Source of the DNA: Bog-375 sp049587755
GTDB lineage: Bacteria > Acidobacteriota > Terriglobia > Bryobacterales > Bryobacteraceae
Reading direction: 5' to 3'
Length of the DNA stretch: 64,000 nt
NCBI GenBank assembly: GCA_049587755.1
Contig: JBAVEN010000026.1
Location: forward strand, 11,344 to 75,343
Made by a program: the position numbers and the translations under genes. Positions 34,241 through 42,926 of this stretch are shown here, one piece after another (the first letter of the stretch is position 1; each line of letters opens with the position of its first letter). Under the pieces are notes generated by a model. That model saw only the letters and a program-made list of their open reading frames with translations. It ran no database searches and was not told the DNA's origin.

Positions 34241-34819
34241 TTACTTCTTTGCTGGAGCGCCGCTTGTCTCGCTCGTGGGAGGGACGATTCCCTTCAGACG
34301 CATGTATGTGACCATGTTCCCGTAGTGTTCGTAGTCATGTGCAGTATTGGCCGAGAGCACCGTAAGCTTTGCGAAATCATAGTTCATCATTTTCATCATC
34401 TCGCTGCCCTTGGCATCGGTCATCCCGGCATACGTCTTACTGCAATAGGCAACCGCCCCTCTCAGTGCAGCTACCAGCTCCGCTTTGCTGGTCTTGTTTT
34501 TCTCGATCCCGCTAACGGGCGGAGCCTCGCCTGCAACCGACGAGCAAAAGAAGTACTGGGAATCGGCGAGGTGGCCGACCAGTTGCCCGAAACTCCGAAC
34601 CTCCGGGGTCGGCTTAAACGGATAGTTCGCTTCGGGCATTTTCTCGGCAGCAGCGATGACGACGCCGCTGAGCATTGTGTACATCTTGTTTTCGCTGACA
34701 GAAATGGGATTGGCGGGTGCTGATGGCGGTTGTACGGGCGCCGATGCCGGTCCTTGCGCGAGTACTGCAACCGGGACGGCAGACAAAGCAGCGAGCAAGA
34801 AAGAGAGTCTTCTGGTCAC
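34241..34819 (-). CDS. Exported DinB-like protein
   Basis: A 192-residue protein with a signal peptide (LSFLLAALSAVPVAVLAQ) and a Pro-rich linker. The rest is a four-helix DinB-type domain (TPEVRSFGQLVGHLADSQYFFCSSV ... HDYEHYGNMVTYMRLKGIVPPTS) with His residues in the positions of the metal triad. Exported DinB-like proteins are frequent in Acidobacteria; the reaction is unknown. The 244 bases upstream contain no gene that I can see. Confidence 0.82.
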   Translation of the reverse strand: MTRRLSFLLAALSAVPVAVLAQGPASAPVQPPSAPANPISVSENKMYTMLSGVVIAAAEKMPEANYPFKPTPEVRSFGQLVGHLADSQYFFCSSVAGEAPPVSGIEKNKTSKAELVAALRGAVAYCSKTYAGMTDAKGSEMMKMMNYDFAKLTVLSANTAHDYEHYGNMVTYMRLKGIVPPTSETSGAPAKK

Positions 34820-35063
34820 GTGGAACGCTCCTTTGAGATAAGGTTACATCGCTCCGAGAAAATCTGAAAACAGCCTTCGGACCGAGTCCGATCAGGGGGT
34901 ACGCGTTTGCTGGCCAAAAGGTTCAGTAAAAACATCAACCTGGTCCCTCTCTTGGCTGGACCAGGCCCGTCCGGAAGCCGGAAACCGAGACAGTAACTAA
35001 CAGCACGGTTCCCTGGTCGTAGAGGCGCCAGACTGGAGACTCACCCACCCGCGCCGTCGCCCG

Positions 35064-35909
35064 TCAAGTCTTGATATGCTTCCAGTTGGCGATGCAGCGT
35101 TCGGCGGTTTCGAGTTCCGGGAAGCGGCTGCCTTCCTGCTCGATGAGATAGTATTCGATGCCGCCGCCGTTCTCGGCCGCCTGGAAGATCGCGGGCCACG
35201 GCGCTGCGCCTTCGCCGAACAGCACCTGGTAGCCTTTGCCTTCGCCGGGCGCCCAATCCTTGCAGTGCATGATGCGGATGCGGCCGGGGTTGGCCTGGAT
35301 CCAGGCCACCGGGTCGGAGCCCGCTTCGATGCAGGTGCCGACATCGAGCTGCAGCACAACTTCGGCGGGCGTGTTGGCCGCGATGACTTCGATGGGGCGT
35401 TTGCCCTCAATGGGAGTGAATTCCAGTTGATGGTTGTGATAGCCGGTGGCCATGCCGCGTGGCTTCAGTTTCTCGGCAGCCGTGCTCAACGTCTCGGCGA
35501 CGGCCTTCCAGCCATCGAGGTTGGCGGGCCGTCCGGCGCTGGCCCAGATGATATATTTTGCGCCCAGGATCTGGTTGAGCTCGATCGCCTTGCCCATGCC
35601 TTCGGGAGTGAATGACTCGCCGCCATTGTGCGTGGAGTTGCAACGGATGCCGAGCGAGTCCATCAGCTTGCGCACCTGCTTGGCTTGGTCGGCGGTCCAA
35701 CTGTAGTATGGCGCGTAGAATTCCACGACCTGGTAACCGTCCCGGGCCACCGCGCGCACGGTGCCCGGCAGATCCCTGGCCAACTCCTCGCGAACCGAAT
35801 ACAGCTCCAGCCCGACCGGGACGGTTGAAGCCGATGCGCCGAATGCCAGACCGGCGGCTCCGGTGGCGGCGAGAAAAGAACGTCGGGAAACAGCATGGTC
35901 CGGTATCAT
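35064..35909 (-). CDS. Tat-exported sugar phosphate isomerase/epimerase-like TIM barrel
   Basis: A 281-residue protein with a twin-arginine signal (AVSRRSFLAATGAAGLAFG) and an AP-endonuclease-2/xylose-isomerase-like barrel (VGLELYSVREELARDLPGTVRAVARDGYQVVEFY; YHNHQLEFTP; LQLDVGTCIEAGSDP), including the His/Asp/Glu metal ligands. Exported relatives act in periplasmic sugar metabolism; the substrate is unknown. ATG 35909 was chosen because it gives the intact Tat signal. Confidence 0.88.
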   Translation of the reverse strand: MIPDHAVSRRSFLAATGAAGLAFGASASTVPVGLELYSVREELARDLPGTVRAVARDGYQVVEFYAPYYSWTADQAKQVRKLMDSLGIRCNSTHNGGESFTPEGMGKAIELNQILGAKYIIWASAGRPANLDGWKAVAETLSTAAEKLKPRGMATGYHNHQLEFTPIEGKRPIEVIAANTPAEVVLQLDVGTCIEAGSDPVAWIQANPGRIRIMHCKDWAPGEGKGYQVLFGEGAAPWPAIFQAAENGGGIEYYLIEQEGSRFPELETAERCIANWKHIKT

Positions 35910-36078
35910 GGCCAGACTATAGCACGGTGAGGCGAAGGCAGGAGCGGCGCTGAATTGTCCCGGTGCGGCGGATTGGCGCCTGCAGCGCGAGACCGGAACA
36001 GTGGGGGCCGGGCAGCTCGCCGGTCTGCGAAGACACACGCGATGGCCCATTCCCATTTTGCCAAACTTAGTAAGTGTT

Positions 36079-36165
36079 TGGTGCGGATGATAGGACTTGA
36101 ACCTACACTCCCTTGCGGGAACTGGAACCTAAATCCAGCGCGTCTGCCAATTTCGCCACATCCGC
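36079..36165 (-). tRNA. tRNA-Leu (anticodon TAG)
   Basis: A class II tRNA of 87 bases on the minus strand: acceptor GCGGATG/CATCCGC, discriminator A and encoded CCA; anticodon stem CTGGA/TCCAG with loop TTTAGGT, anticodon TAG; a variable arm (TTCCCGCAAGGGAGT) typical of leucine tRNAs. Confidence 0.97.
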
Positions 36166-36227
36166 GGAAGCTGATTGTAATTATACCGTGAGGAGCCCTG
36201 AGCGCCAAGCCGTTGGAGCGCTATACC

Positions 36228-37703
36228 TTACTCCGGACCCTTTCCATTAGGCGCTTCGAGCAGTCGCATCAGGGTGAACTGATCGTTCTCGTAAACGGTG
36301 GCCAATCGCAGTGGTCCGGCGGTAAGAACCGGGATCAGAAATCGGCGATCATCCGGCCGGCTTTTATCGGCCACAATGTAGTCCGGTCGGACCCGGCGCA
36401 AATATCTGACCATCCGCTCCGGCTGGCCCTCGGCTGGCCACCCGCTCGCAAACCTCCCGGTCGAAAGAGCGAGAACGCGAGGGTTCCAGAAGATCACCAG
36501 CGCGTGCGGAGCGGCCTGGCGGCGGACCGCGGCGCAAAGCGCCTCGTAGTTCGGCGCTGTCACGAGCGTGTCGCTTGCGTCGGGACGGAGCAGAGCGGCG
36601 TTCGCGGCCGGAGCGAACAGGAGCAGCGCCGCTGCGGCAACCTGCAGAGACCGCGCGAAGCGTTGCGGCACGCGTGCAGCAAGCGTCCGAAACCCTTCGA
36701 ATATATAGACCATATATATCGGCATAACGCACAACAGGTACCTGGCGTTGGGCACCCAGTACACGCTGACCACGGCAAGGACCGTCAGCAGATACAGTTC
36801 TGTCACTCCTAGACCCGCGCGAACTCGCTTCGAAGCTGCGGCCAGCGCCAGTACGAGCGTCGCCGCCCAGAGCAGGTAGCGGAAGTAGTGACTCAGTGGG
36901 TTGGCGAAGACATAAGACAAGAATCCGGCGTACGCTGCTGCATGCCTGGCGATGTGCGGAATAGATCCCGTGAACTGATAAGCGTAACTGCTGTCCTTGT
37001 GGAGCAAAAGGTTGTTCAGGAGCATCGGCGGGATAAACGCGGCCGCGGTCGCGACCAGGAACGCAGTGGGCCGGCGTTTTCGCACGAGTTCGGCTCCGGC
37101 CACCGCGAGCAGAAATGCAAGCCCGATTGGGCGTATCAGATAAGCCCCCGCAATACTGAAACCGGCCAGCAGTCCCCATTTCCATGGATTCGTTTCATTC
37201 AGCCGCTGGTCGTAGATCCGCAAAAGCAGAAGCAGCACAAGAAAGGACACAAGTTGGTACGGCGCATCGGAGCCAAATGCATCGAAGCTCTCAAGGAACA
37301 GAGTGGAGAATCCGAACGCCACGATCAAAACCAAGGAGTAGACCGGCGGCAGCGTTCTCCGGGCATACAGATAGACCGGCCACAATGAGAGCACAAGAAA
37401 CGTGACATTTAGCAGCTTGAATAACCTGATATCCAGCCCGAAGACGGCATAAACGGGCGCGAGCAGAAGCGGGTATCCGGAAGGATAGGAACTGGCGCCG
37501 ACTTCGGTTGTCGATTCGGGCTGAAAGACGTAGCCTGTCCGCGCATAGGGAAGGCCCTTCACGATATTCCGCGCATGTGTCACATACATCGCCCAATCGG
37601 TTCCCTCGGACTGCATGCCGGGTGATAATTCAGCAGCCAGGAAAACGTAAAGCGCGACCAGGAACACAGCCGCCAAGATAGGAATCGCCAACCGGGTCTT
37701 CAT
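36228..37703 (-). CDS. ArnT-like membrane glycosyltransferase (GT39/GT83-like)
   Basis: A 491-residue membrane protein with about 11 helices. The first periplasmic loop has DWAMYVTHARNIVKGLPYARTGYVF, with the acidic residue expected of GT-C enzymes, and the end carries a soluble domain (DYIVADKSRPDDRR). Such enzymes transfer sugars from polyprenyl phosphate to lipids or proteins on the outer face of the membrane. It overlaps the GT9 gene by four bases (ATGA). It is a paralogue of the gene at 40388, with matching motifs at the same positions. Confidence 0.82.
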   Translation of the reverse strand: MKTRLAIPILAAVFLVALYVFLAAELSPGMQSEGTDWAMYVTHARNIVKGLPYARTGYVFQPESTTEVGASSYPSGYPLLLAPVYAVFGLDIRLFKLLNVTFLVLSLWPVYLYARRTLPPVYSLVLIVAFGFSTLFLESFDAFGSDAPYQLVSFLVLLLLLRIYDQRLNETNPWKWGLLAGFSIAGAYLIRPIGLAFLLAVAGAELVRKRRPTAFLVATAAAFIPPMLLNNLLLHKDSSYAYQFTGSIPHIARHAAAYAGFLSYVFANPLSHYFRYLLWAATLVLALAAASKRVRAGLGVTELYLLTVLAVVSVYWVPNARYLLCVMPIYMVYIFEGFRTLAARVPQRFARSLQVAAAALLLFAPAANAALLRPDASDTLVTAPNYEALCAAVRRQAAPHALVIFWNPRVLALSTGRFASGWPAEGQPERMVRYLRRVRPDYIVADKSRPDDRRFLIPVLTAGPLRLATVYENDQFTLMRLLEAPNGKGPE

Positions 37704-39208
37704 CCCTTGAGCACCCAGGGTTGATTGTGTGGAACCGGCGCCGCCGGATCGACGGCCAGACGCATGCATATGTTCTGCCCTTTGCAAGGCGGCTGATGGG
37801 ACATGTGAACACAAGGTGAACAGGGTATTTTCAAGTAATGGATCTCGTCGAGCCCGCGAGGGTTGGGGCGGATTAGCGTGCGCGGATCGGTCGGTCCCCA
37901 GAACGAAACCGTCTGGCGCCCGAGCAGCCGGCTGAAGTGCAACAGGGCCGAATCGATGCAATACACCTCGTCCATGGCGGCAATGATCCGCACCGATTCC
38001 TTCAAGCTCGTCCTTCCCGCATGGTTGCGGATCGTGACGCGTCCTCGAAACCGCCGCTCCAGCAGGTTTGCGATCTGCTCGAGCTCCGCACGGTCCGCAG
38101 CGGCTCCCAAGAGATGCACCTCAACCACGCCCGGCTCGCATCGGGCAATCCGCGGCGCAACAACCTCCACCCACTCTTCGCGGCGTAGCATCCGCTCGCG
38201 GCTCAACCCGGAGCAGGTCGGCGCAATCGCCAGCCGGAACACTTTCCCCTCGAATCCGTACTCTCCCAGCCGGCTCCGGAATTCCCGCTCGCATTCCCCG
38301 CCATCCACCGGCGAGGTTTCTAACAGCGGGGCCAATTCCATCAAGCTTGTCTTTCGGGCATGATTCGGTACCGTAACGCGACTTCGGACCGGCCCCGCCA
38401 TAACCGTCGTGATCCTTCCGAGGTCTGCACCGTGCGAAGGCGCTGTTGAAGCGTGCAATTCCACCGTGGACTCACCCAGCGCAATCCGTGGCGCAACCGC
38501 CTCTGCCCACTCTTCGCGGCGCGCTATCCGCTCCCCGCCCACTTCTGAGCGAACCGGCGCAATCGCCAGCCGGAACAGATCTTCCTCAAGCCCGTATCCT
38601 CCCAGCCGGCTTCGAAGCTCCCGCTCGCATGCTGCGGCATCCACCGCCGAGGTACCGAATAGTGCGCCTAGCTGATCGTAGAAGTCGTAAATGCCGTTCG
38701 TGATGTTGCAGAAAAGAAGATGCGTGTTGAGGCGGCGCCGCCAGAAGGAGATATTCGTGAAGAACCCAATGCGGTTACGCGCAGCCGTCAGCAGAGCGAA
38801 CACTGTGGTGAGCCGGCTGTGAATCTCCAGATCGATCAGAGCATCATGGCCGAACAGCCTCCGGCATACCCGTAGCGAATCGGCAGCCAGGGTAAGCAGC
38901 CCACGATCGTCGCGGACGATTACGATCTCGTCGAAGATGCCCAGCAGTTCTCCAAACGGCGCTATCGCCGGGGTGGTAATCAGCGTCAGCTTTTCGAGAC
39001 CGGGGAGACGCCGCAGAGCCAGCAGTGCCGGATAAGCGATGACCAGGCTGCCACCCCCCAACAGCTTTAGAATGGCTATTTCACGGCACTTCGAGAGATC
39101 GTGATCGCGGCGTAGCAGCTTTCCTAGAAGAATCGTTGGGATTCGCAGGGAGGCATGAAGAAAACCTCCGAAGTAGTAATCGAGCAAGAGCTTGGAGCGG
39201 AGATTCAT
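37700..39208 (-). CDS. GT9 heptosyltransferase-like protein with internal tandem duplication
   Basis: About 502 residues. The N-terminal half (LLGGGSLVIAYPALLALRRLPGLEKLTLIT; DALIDLEIHSRLTTVFALLTAARNRIGF) and the C-terminal SALLHFSRLLGRQTVSFWGPTDP plus CSPC match GT9. Family members are usually about 350 residues long. The excess is a duplicated block of about 112 residues: VDAAACERELRSRLGGYG ... VTVPNHARKTSL is repeated as VDGGECEREFRSRLGEYG ... VTIRNHAGRTSL. In DNA the copies span about 38333-38665 and 37991-38329. The ATG at 39208 was chosen; a GTG at 39250 is possible. Confidence 0.82.
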   Translation of the reverse strand: MNLRSKLLLDYYFGGFLHASLRIPTILLGKLLRRDHDLSKCREIAILKLLGGGSLVIAYPALLALRRLPGLEKLTLITTPAIAPFGELLGIFDEIVIVRDDRGLLTLAADSLRVCRRLFGHDALIDLEIHSRLTTVFALLTAARNRIGFFTNISFWRRRLNTHLLFCNITNGIYDFYDQLGALFGTSAVDAAACERELRSRLGGYGLEEDLFRLAIAPVRSEVGGERIARREEWAEAVAPRIALGESTVELHASTAPSHGADLGRITTVMAGPVRSRVTVPNHARKTSLMELAPLLETSPVDGGECEREFRSRLGEYGFEGKVFRLAIAPTCSGLSRERMLRREEWVEVVAPRIARCEPGVVEVHLLGAAADRAELEQIANLLERRFRGRVTIRNHAGRTSLKESVRIIAAMDEVYCIDSALLHFSRLLGRQTVSFWGPTDPRTLIRPNPRGLDEIHYLKIPCSPCVHMSHQPPCKGQNICMRLAVDPAAPVPHNQPWVLKG

Positions 39209-39250
39209 TTTGTCATGCCGCCAAACGGTGCAAGCTTCAGAACCCGACAC

Positions 39251-39267
39251 GAGTCCTCAGAGGACTC
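39251..39267. promoter_or_regulatory. Perfect palindrome upstream of GT9 gene
   Basis: GAGTCCTC and GAGGACTC form 8-base perfect inverted arms around one base. It sits 43 bases before the GT9 ATG in the 345-base divergent space shared with the GT2 gene at 39554. It may be an operator or a leader hairpin. Nothing else is recognised in that space. Confidence 0.35.
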
Positions 39268-39553
39268 CTGTCCCAAGAGTGTGAATAGCGCCCAACTTCT
39301 CTCCGAAAAATGTGGTCTGATCGCCCGCTTCGCCGCGAACCGCCGTTGGCGTGCGCATCCATCAACTTGTGCGGCAGCCCGATTGGAGCCATGTTTTATC
39401 CGTCGAGCGGGCTGCATATCTCGCGGTTCTTGTAGCCGCCGCTTGCTGCGAGCCGCGCCGCTTCAAGCAGCGGCCGCAATGTCCAGCTCAGCTTGACAAG
39501 TGTCGATTCAGGCGCCTACTCTCAGGGGAGGATGATGGAGGCAGAGTTGTGTC

Positions 39554-40327
39554 ATGAAGGTCTCCATAGTAATACCGGTGTACAACGAGTTTCTCACGCT
39601 GCCGCTGGTGCTCGAACGAGTACTCGCCGCCCCGCTACCCGCGGGGTGCACGAAAGAAGTCGTCGTAGTGGATGATGGCTCGACCGATGGTACAACCGAA
39701 TTACTCAAGAGATACACCGACTACCCTCTCGTCCATGTCCATCATTCAATCGTGAATTTCGGCAAGGGGGCTGCTCTTCGCGTGGGATTGGCGAAAGCAA
39801 GCGGAGACGTTATTCTGGTCCAGGACGGAGACCTGGAGTACAGCCCCAGCGACTATGTTAAGGTTCTGCAGCCAATCGTGGACGGCGGAGCCGATGTCGT
39901 TTATGGGTCCCGGTTTTTAAACCCCATTGGCGGCATGAAATGGACCAATTGGCTGGCAAATCGAATCTTGACCATCGCTTCCAACCTGTTATTCAGGGCA
40001 GGAATCACCGATGAGGCCACGGCATACAAAGCATTTCGCACGAATGTCATTCGATCCATTCGGCTAAACTGCCTTCGCTTTGAATTCTGCCCGGAAGTGA
40101 CCGCCAAGATTCGCCGCATTGGCTGCGAGATTCACGAGGTGCCGATCTCATATAACCCACGCCACATTCTGGAGGGTAAGAAGATACGGGCAAGAGACGG
40201 CTACCAGGCACTCTGGACACTGATCCGCTACCGTTTCACTTCCTTGCGGTCTTTCTACGAGACCGCACCAGACAGCGATCACCCTCAAGAGGTCCTGCAT
40301 GGAGTGCAGCACAGCGCTGGCAAATAA
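39554..40327 (+). CDS. GT2 glycosyltransferase, dolichol-phosphate mannose synthase-like
   Basis: A 257-residue GT-A enzyme starting MKVSIVIPVYNEF, with DDGSTDGT nucleotide-binding and the DXD region VQDGDLEYSP. The DPM1-like middle NFGKGAALRVGLAKASGD and YGSRF are clear. It lacks C-terminal membrane helices, so it belongs to the soluble DPM1 type. It would load a sugar onto polyprenyl phosphate, the donor that the GT-C enzymes beside it need. Codon third positions look less GC-rich than average here. Confidence 0.92.
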   Translation: MKVSIVIPVYNEFLTLPLVLERVLAAPLPAGCTKEVVVVDDGSTDGTTELLKRYTDYPLVHVHHSIVNFGKGAALRVGLAKASGDVILVQDGDLEYSPSDYVKVLQPIVDGGADVVYGSRFLNPIGGMKWTNWLANRILTIASNLLFRAGITDEATAYKAFRTNVIRSIRLNCLRFEFCPEVTAKIRRIGCEIHEVPISYNPRHILEGKKIRARDGYQALWTLIRYRFTSLRSFYETAPDSDHPQEVLHGVQHSAGK

Positions 40328-40387
40328 CGAATCGGCCGCCGCCGATTTGAAGTGTGACACAATGGGTACCGGGGTTATGCTCTGTCG

Positions 40388-41908
40388 GTGAACGACCTTT
40401 CCACGCCCAAGCTAGTGGGCTCAACGAACTTCCCAACAGCCGTCCAAAGTTCCGCGCGCTCCGCCCTTGTCCCACTTCTGGTTCTGGTAATTTTGATTGC
40501 TGGTTTCTATATCGTTACGCTCCGAGGAGGTCTTAGTTGGGGCGACGATTTCGCATTCTATATCCACCATGCGAAGAACCTTCTTGAAGGCAAACCGTAC
40601 TCTGCGACCGGCTATATCTTCAATCCTTCGTTCCCCCATGTCGGGCCGCGGCAGTACCCGCCGGGCTTTCCGTTGATGCTGGTACCTGTGATCGCGCTCT
40701 TCGGGATGAATTACACCGCGATGAAGGTCGAGACCATCCTCGCTTTCGCTGCTGCGCTGTTTTTTATCTTCATGCTTTTTCGGGACCGGCTGCCCTACTG
40801 GTGGAGCATTCTGCTGATCGCGTTGATTGGCTTGAATCCGTTCTTTTGGGGGATGCGCGACGATATTGCCTCGGACCTGCCTTTCTTCATGGTGGCGTGC
40901 GGCACACTTTGGCTGATTCAGTGGACGTATTCCAGCACGAAGGATGATCCCCATTTGGCTCTGGCGCTACCTGTTGGTTTGGCCATCTACGTCGCGTCGG
41001 CGATGCGTCCTCTTGGGTTGATGCTCATTCCCGCGCTCGGCGTCTACGATTTGCTGAAGGCTCGCCGGGTCAGGCCCTTTCCGCTAATAGCTATAGCTGT
41101 GGCCTCCCTTGGCGCCGTCCTGCAGATGATTGTGCTGGGAACAGATGGACGATACGCTCAACTGGATTTCCACCCCAAATGGCTTGGGTTCAGCCTGTTG
41201 GCCAACGTCAAAGACTATCGGGCATGCTGGCTGAACGGTTACTCGCACCCCATTTCTTACGGACTGTTCTTTGCAGTGGTGCTCGTGACCGTATACGGCG
41301 CCTGGCGCTCTCTTCATTCGGGCATGCGTGTATATGACTTATGGGCCATTTTCTATTTCTGCGTCGTGGTTCCTTATAGCGTGGTAGTTCATCGGTATCT
41401 GATTCCGCTGGTGCCCATTCTCATGCTGTATCTGTTCATTGGCCTGTATGCCCTGAAAGACGAGCTTTCCCCACGTGTGGCTCGGATCGTGTTTGCGTGT
41501 GGCGCCGTATTGGTTGTCTTCTCCTATGGAACTAGTTATGTAAAAGCCGAATCCGGCCCCATTCGTGAAGGGATATTCGATCCGGACTTTAGGGCTCTCT
41601 GTAGTTACATTCGCCTGTCCACAAGGCCATCCAGCCGTTTCATTTTCCGCAAGCCGCGTCTTTTGACGCTGGAGACGGGACGCGCGGCGGCCGTGTATCA
41701 TCAGCCGGAAGATCCCACCGACCTGTGGAAGTTCATTGACTCAATCGGGGCTTCCTATATTGTTGTCGCTGACGTTCCAAACGAGGAGTTCAACTCGGAT
41801 CGCACTTATTTGAAGAGGTTCGTCTCGGCCTTTCCCGGCCGCCTGCTACGGGTGTACCAGAATCGTCACTATCAAGTCTTCCGCGTCGCGGCTGCAAACT
41901 CACCGTAG
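40388..41908 (+). CDS. ArnT-like membrane glycosyltransferase (GT-C)
   Basis: A 506-residue protein with about 11 membrane helices, GTG start at 40388. SWGDDFAFYIHHAKNLLEGKPYSATGYIF holds the DD of GT-C enzymes, and QYPPGFPLMLVPVIALFGMNY parallels SYPSGYPLLLAPVYAVFGLDI in the protein encoded at 36228-37703. The C-terminal ASYIVVADVPNEEFN is also shared. It begins 60 bases after the GT2 gene and is likely co-transcribed with it. Sugar and acceptor are unknown. Confidence 0.82.
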   Translation: MNDLSTPKLVGSTNFPTAVQSSARSALVPLLVLVILIAGFYIVTLRGGLSWGDDFAFYIHHAKNLLEGKPYSATGYIFNPSFPHVGPRQYPPGFPLMLVPVIALFGMNYTAMKVETILAFAAALFFIFMLFRDRLPYWWSILLIALIGLNPFFWGMRDDIASDLPFFMVACGTLWLIQWTYSSTKDDPHLALALPVGLAIYVASAMRPLGLMLIPALGVYDLLKARRVRPFPLIAIAVASLGAVLQMIVLGTDGRYAQLDFHPKWLGFSLLANVKDYRACWLNGYSHPISYGLFFAVVLVTVYGAWRSLHSGMRVYDLWAIFYFCVVVPYSVVVHRYLIPLVPILMLYLFIGLYALKDELSPRVARIVFACGAVLVVFSYGTSYVKAESGPIREGIFDPDFRALCSYIRLSTRPSSRFIFRKPRLLTLETGRAAAVYHQPEDPTDLWKFIDSIGASYIVVADVPNEEFNSDRTYLKRFVSAFPGRLLRVYQNRHYQVFRVAAANSP

Positions 41909-41949
41909 CGGTTAGGTCATCTCAGCGTCAGGCAAACAATCGGGCAACG

Positions 41950-42354
41950 TTACAATCCCAAACGGTCCACGATGGCTTCCACGCCGGCCTCGGAGACGCG
42001 CACTTCCAGCGCCGTTTCGGGCGGCGCGACGCGCTCGTCGAAGGCTTGGAACAGGGCCAGTTTGGCGATGGCGTACCGCTCGGTGGAAGAAAGCGTTCGC
42101 GCGTGAGCCGCTTCCCATGGGCGTATCGCGCGATCGGCCACCACCACCGCGGCTGGCAGCCAGTGCTCGCGGCCTGCCGACACGCGAAACTCGAATTCCA
42201 CGCCGCGGCCCAGCCCGTCGCGCCACTGCCGGTGGCCTTCGAAAAAGTATTCGTACGCGTAGCCGCTTCGGGCGGTGTAGCTTTTGATACGGCGCACGGC
42301 GGGTGCCCCGGCCAGAGGCGCCGGCTTTTTCGAGAATAAGTCGATTCGCCACAT
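41950..42354 (-). CDS. Hypothetical protein
   Basis: A 134-residue protein beginning MWRIDLFSKKPAPLAGAPAVRRIKSYTARSGYAYEYFFEGHRQW and ending in an acidic/hydrophobic helix. No family or motif recognised. It is convergent with the glycosyltransferase gene, 41 bases from its stop. The start is uncertain: a longer in-frame ATG exists at 42426, but the sequence before 42354 does not look coding. Confidence 0.6.
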   Translation of the reverse strand: MWRIDLFSKKPAPLAGAPAVRRIKSYTARSGYAYEYFFEGHRQWRDGLGRGVEFEFRVSAGREHWLPAAVVVADRAIRPWEAAHARTLSSTERYAIAKLALFQAFDERVAPPETALEVRVSEAGVEAIVDRLGL

Positions 42355-42926
42355 CAGGTTACGTGTAAACTTGCAACCAACAGTACCCCAGGTGCTATTG
42401 ACAAGAATACCAACTGGCGTGAACATGTAGATGGAATCACACCGGTGGTTGATTTCGACGCTGTCTTGTTAGCCGGCCCTAGCGGGCTGGCGGGAGGTGC
42501 CAGAATAGAACCGGGCTACGATGAGGGCGGCCTCATTCGCGGCAGGAACGGCAGTGCGGGAAGTTCTGAACGGTCGGAATAAGCCGAGCCAAAGGTTTTC
42601 GGCGCAGCGCCAGGAGCGCACAATGATGACCGGCGATAAGAGCCTCTCAGTTTCCTGTTTTGCGAGTGACCGCCCTCATTCTCTTTTTGTATCCTCCTTT
42701 TAAGACCTCTTCCTTCCTGCCTCGGTCCTCCCGAGCGTACCCGAGTGGCAGTTCGTACTATTCGTCCCTCCAGCGGATTGACGCGGGCTCCCGAGCTGCG
42801 GTATTGTATACAACGTCTCGTCCGCCGTTGGGCTCCGTCGAGCCACTGGGGCAATGTTGGACTTGTCGTTTTGTCGCGTCTCAGCCTTTTCTTGTCCCCG
42901 GCGATTTCGAAAAAAGGAGATCCGAC
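42355..42926. other. Long intergenic region upstream of the Tat aminotransferase
   Basis: About 570 bases without a supported gene. It contains the palindrome TTGTATACAA at 42804-42813 (listed separately) and a pyrimidine-rich stretch at 42660-42730. The frame of the aminotransferase is open upstream to 42660 but that part does not read as protein. Confidence 0.4.
42804..42813. promoter_or_regulatory. TTGTATACAA palindrome, GntR/FCD-type operator-like
   Basis: A perfect 10-base palindrome 114 bases before the aminotransferase ATG. This sequence resembles operators of FCD-type GntR regulators (TNGTATACNA). No such regulator is encoded in the window, so the assignment rests on motif similarity only. 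Confidence 0.35.
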
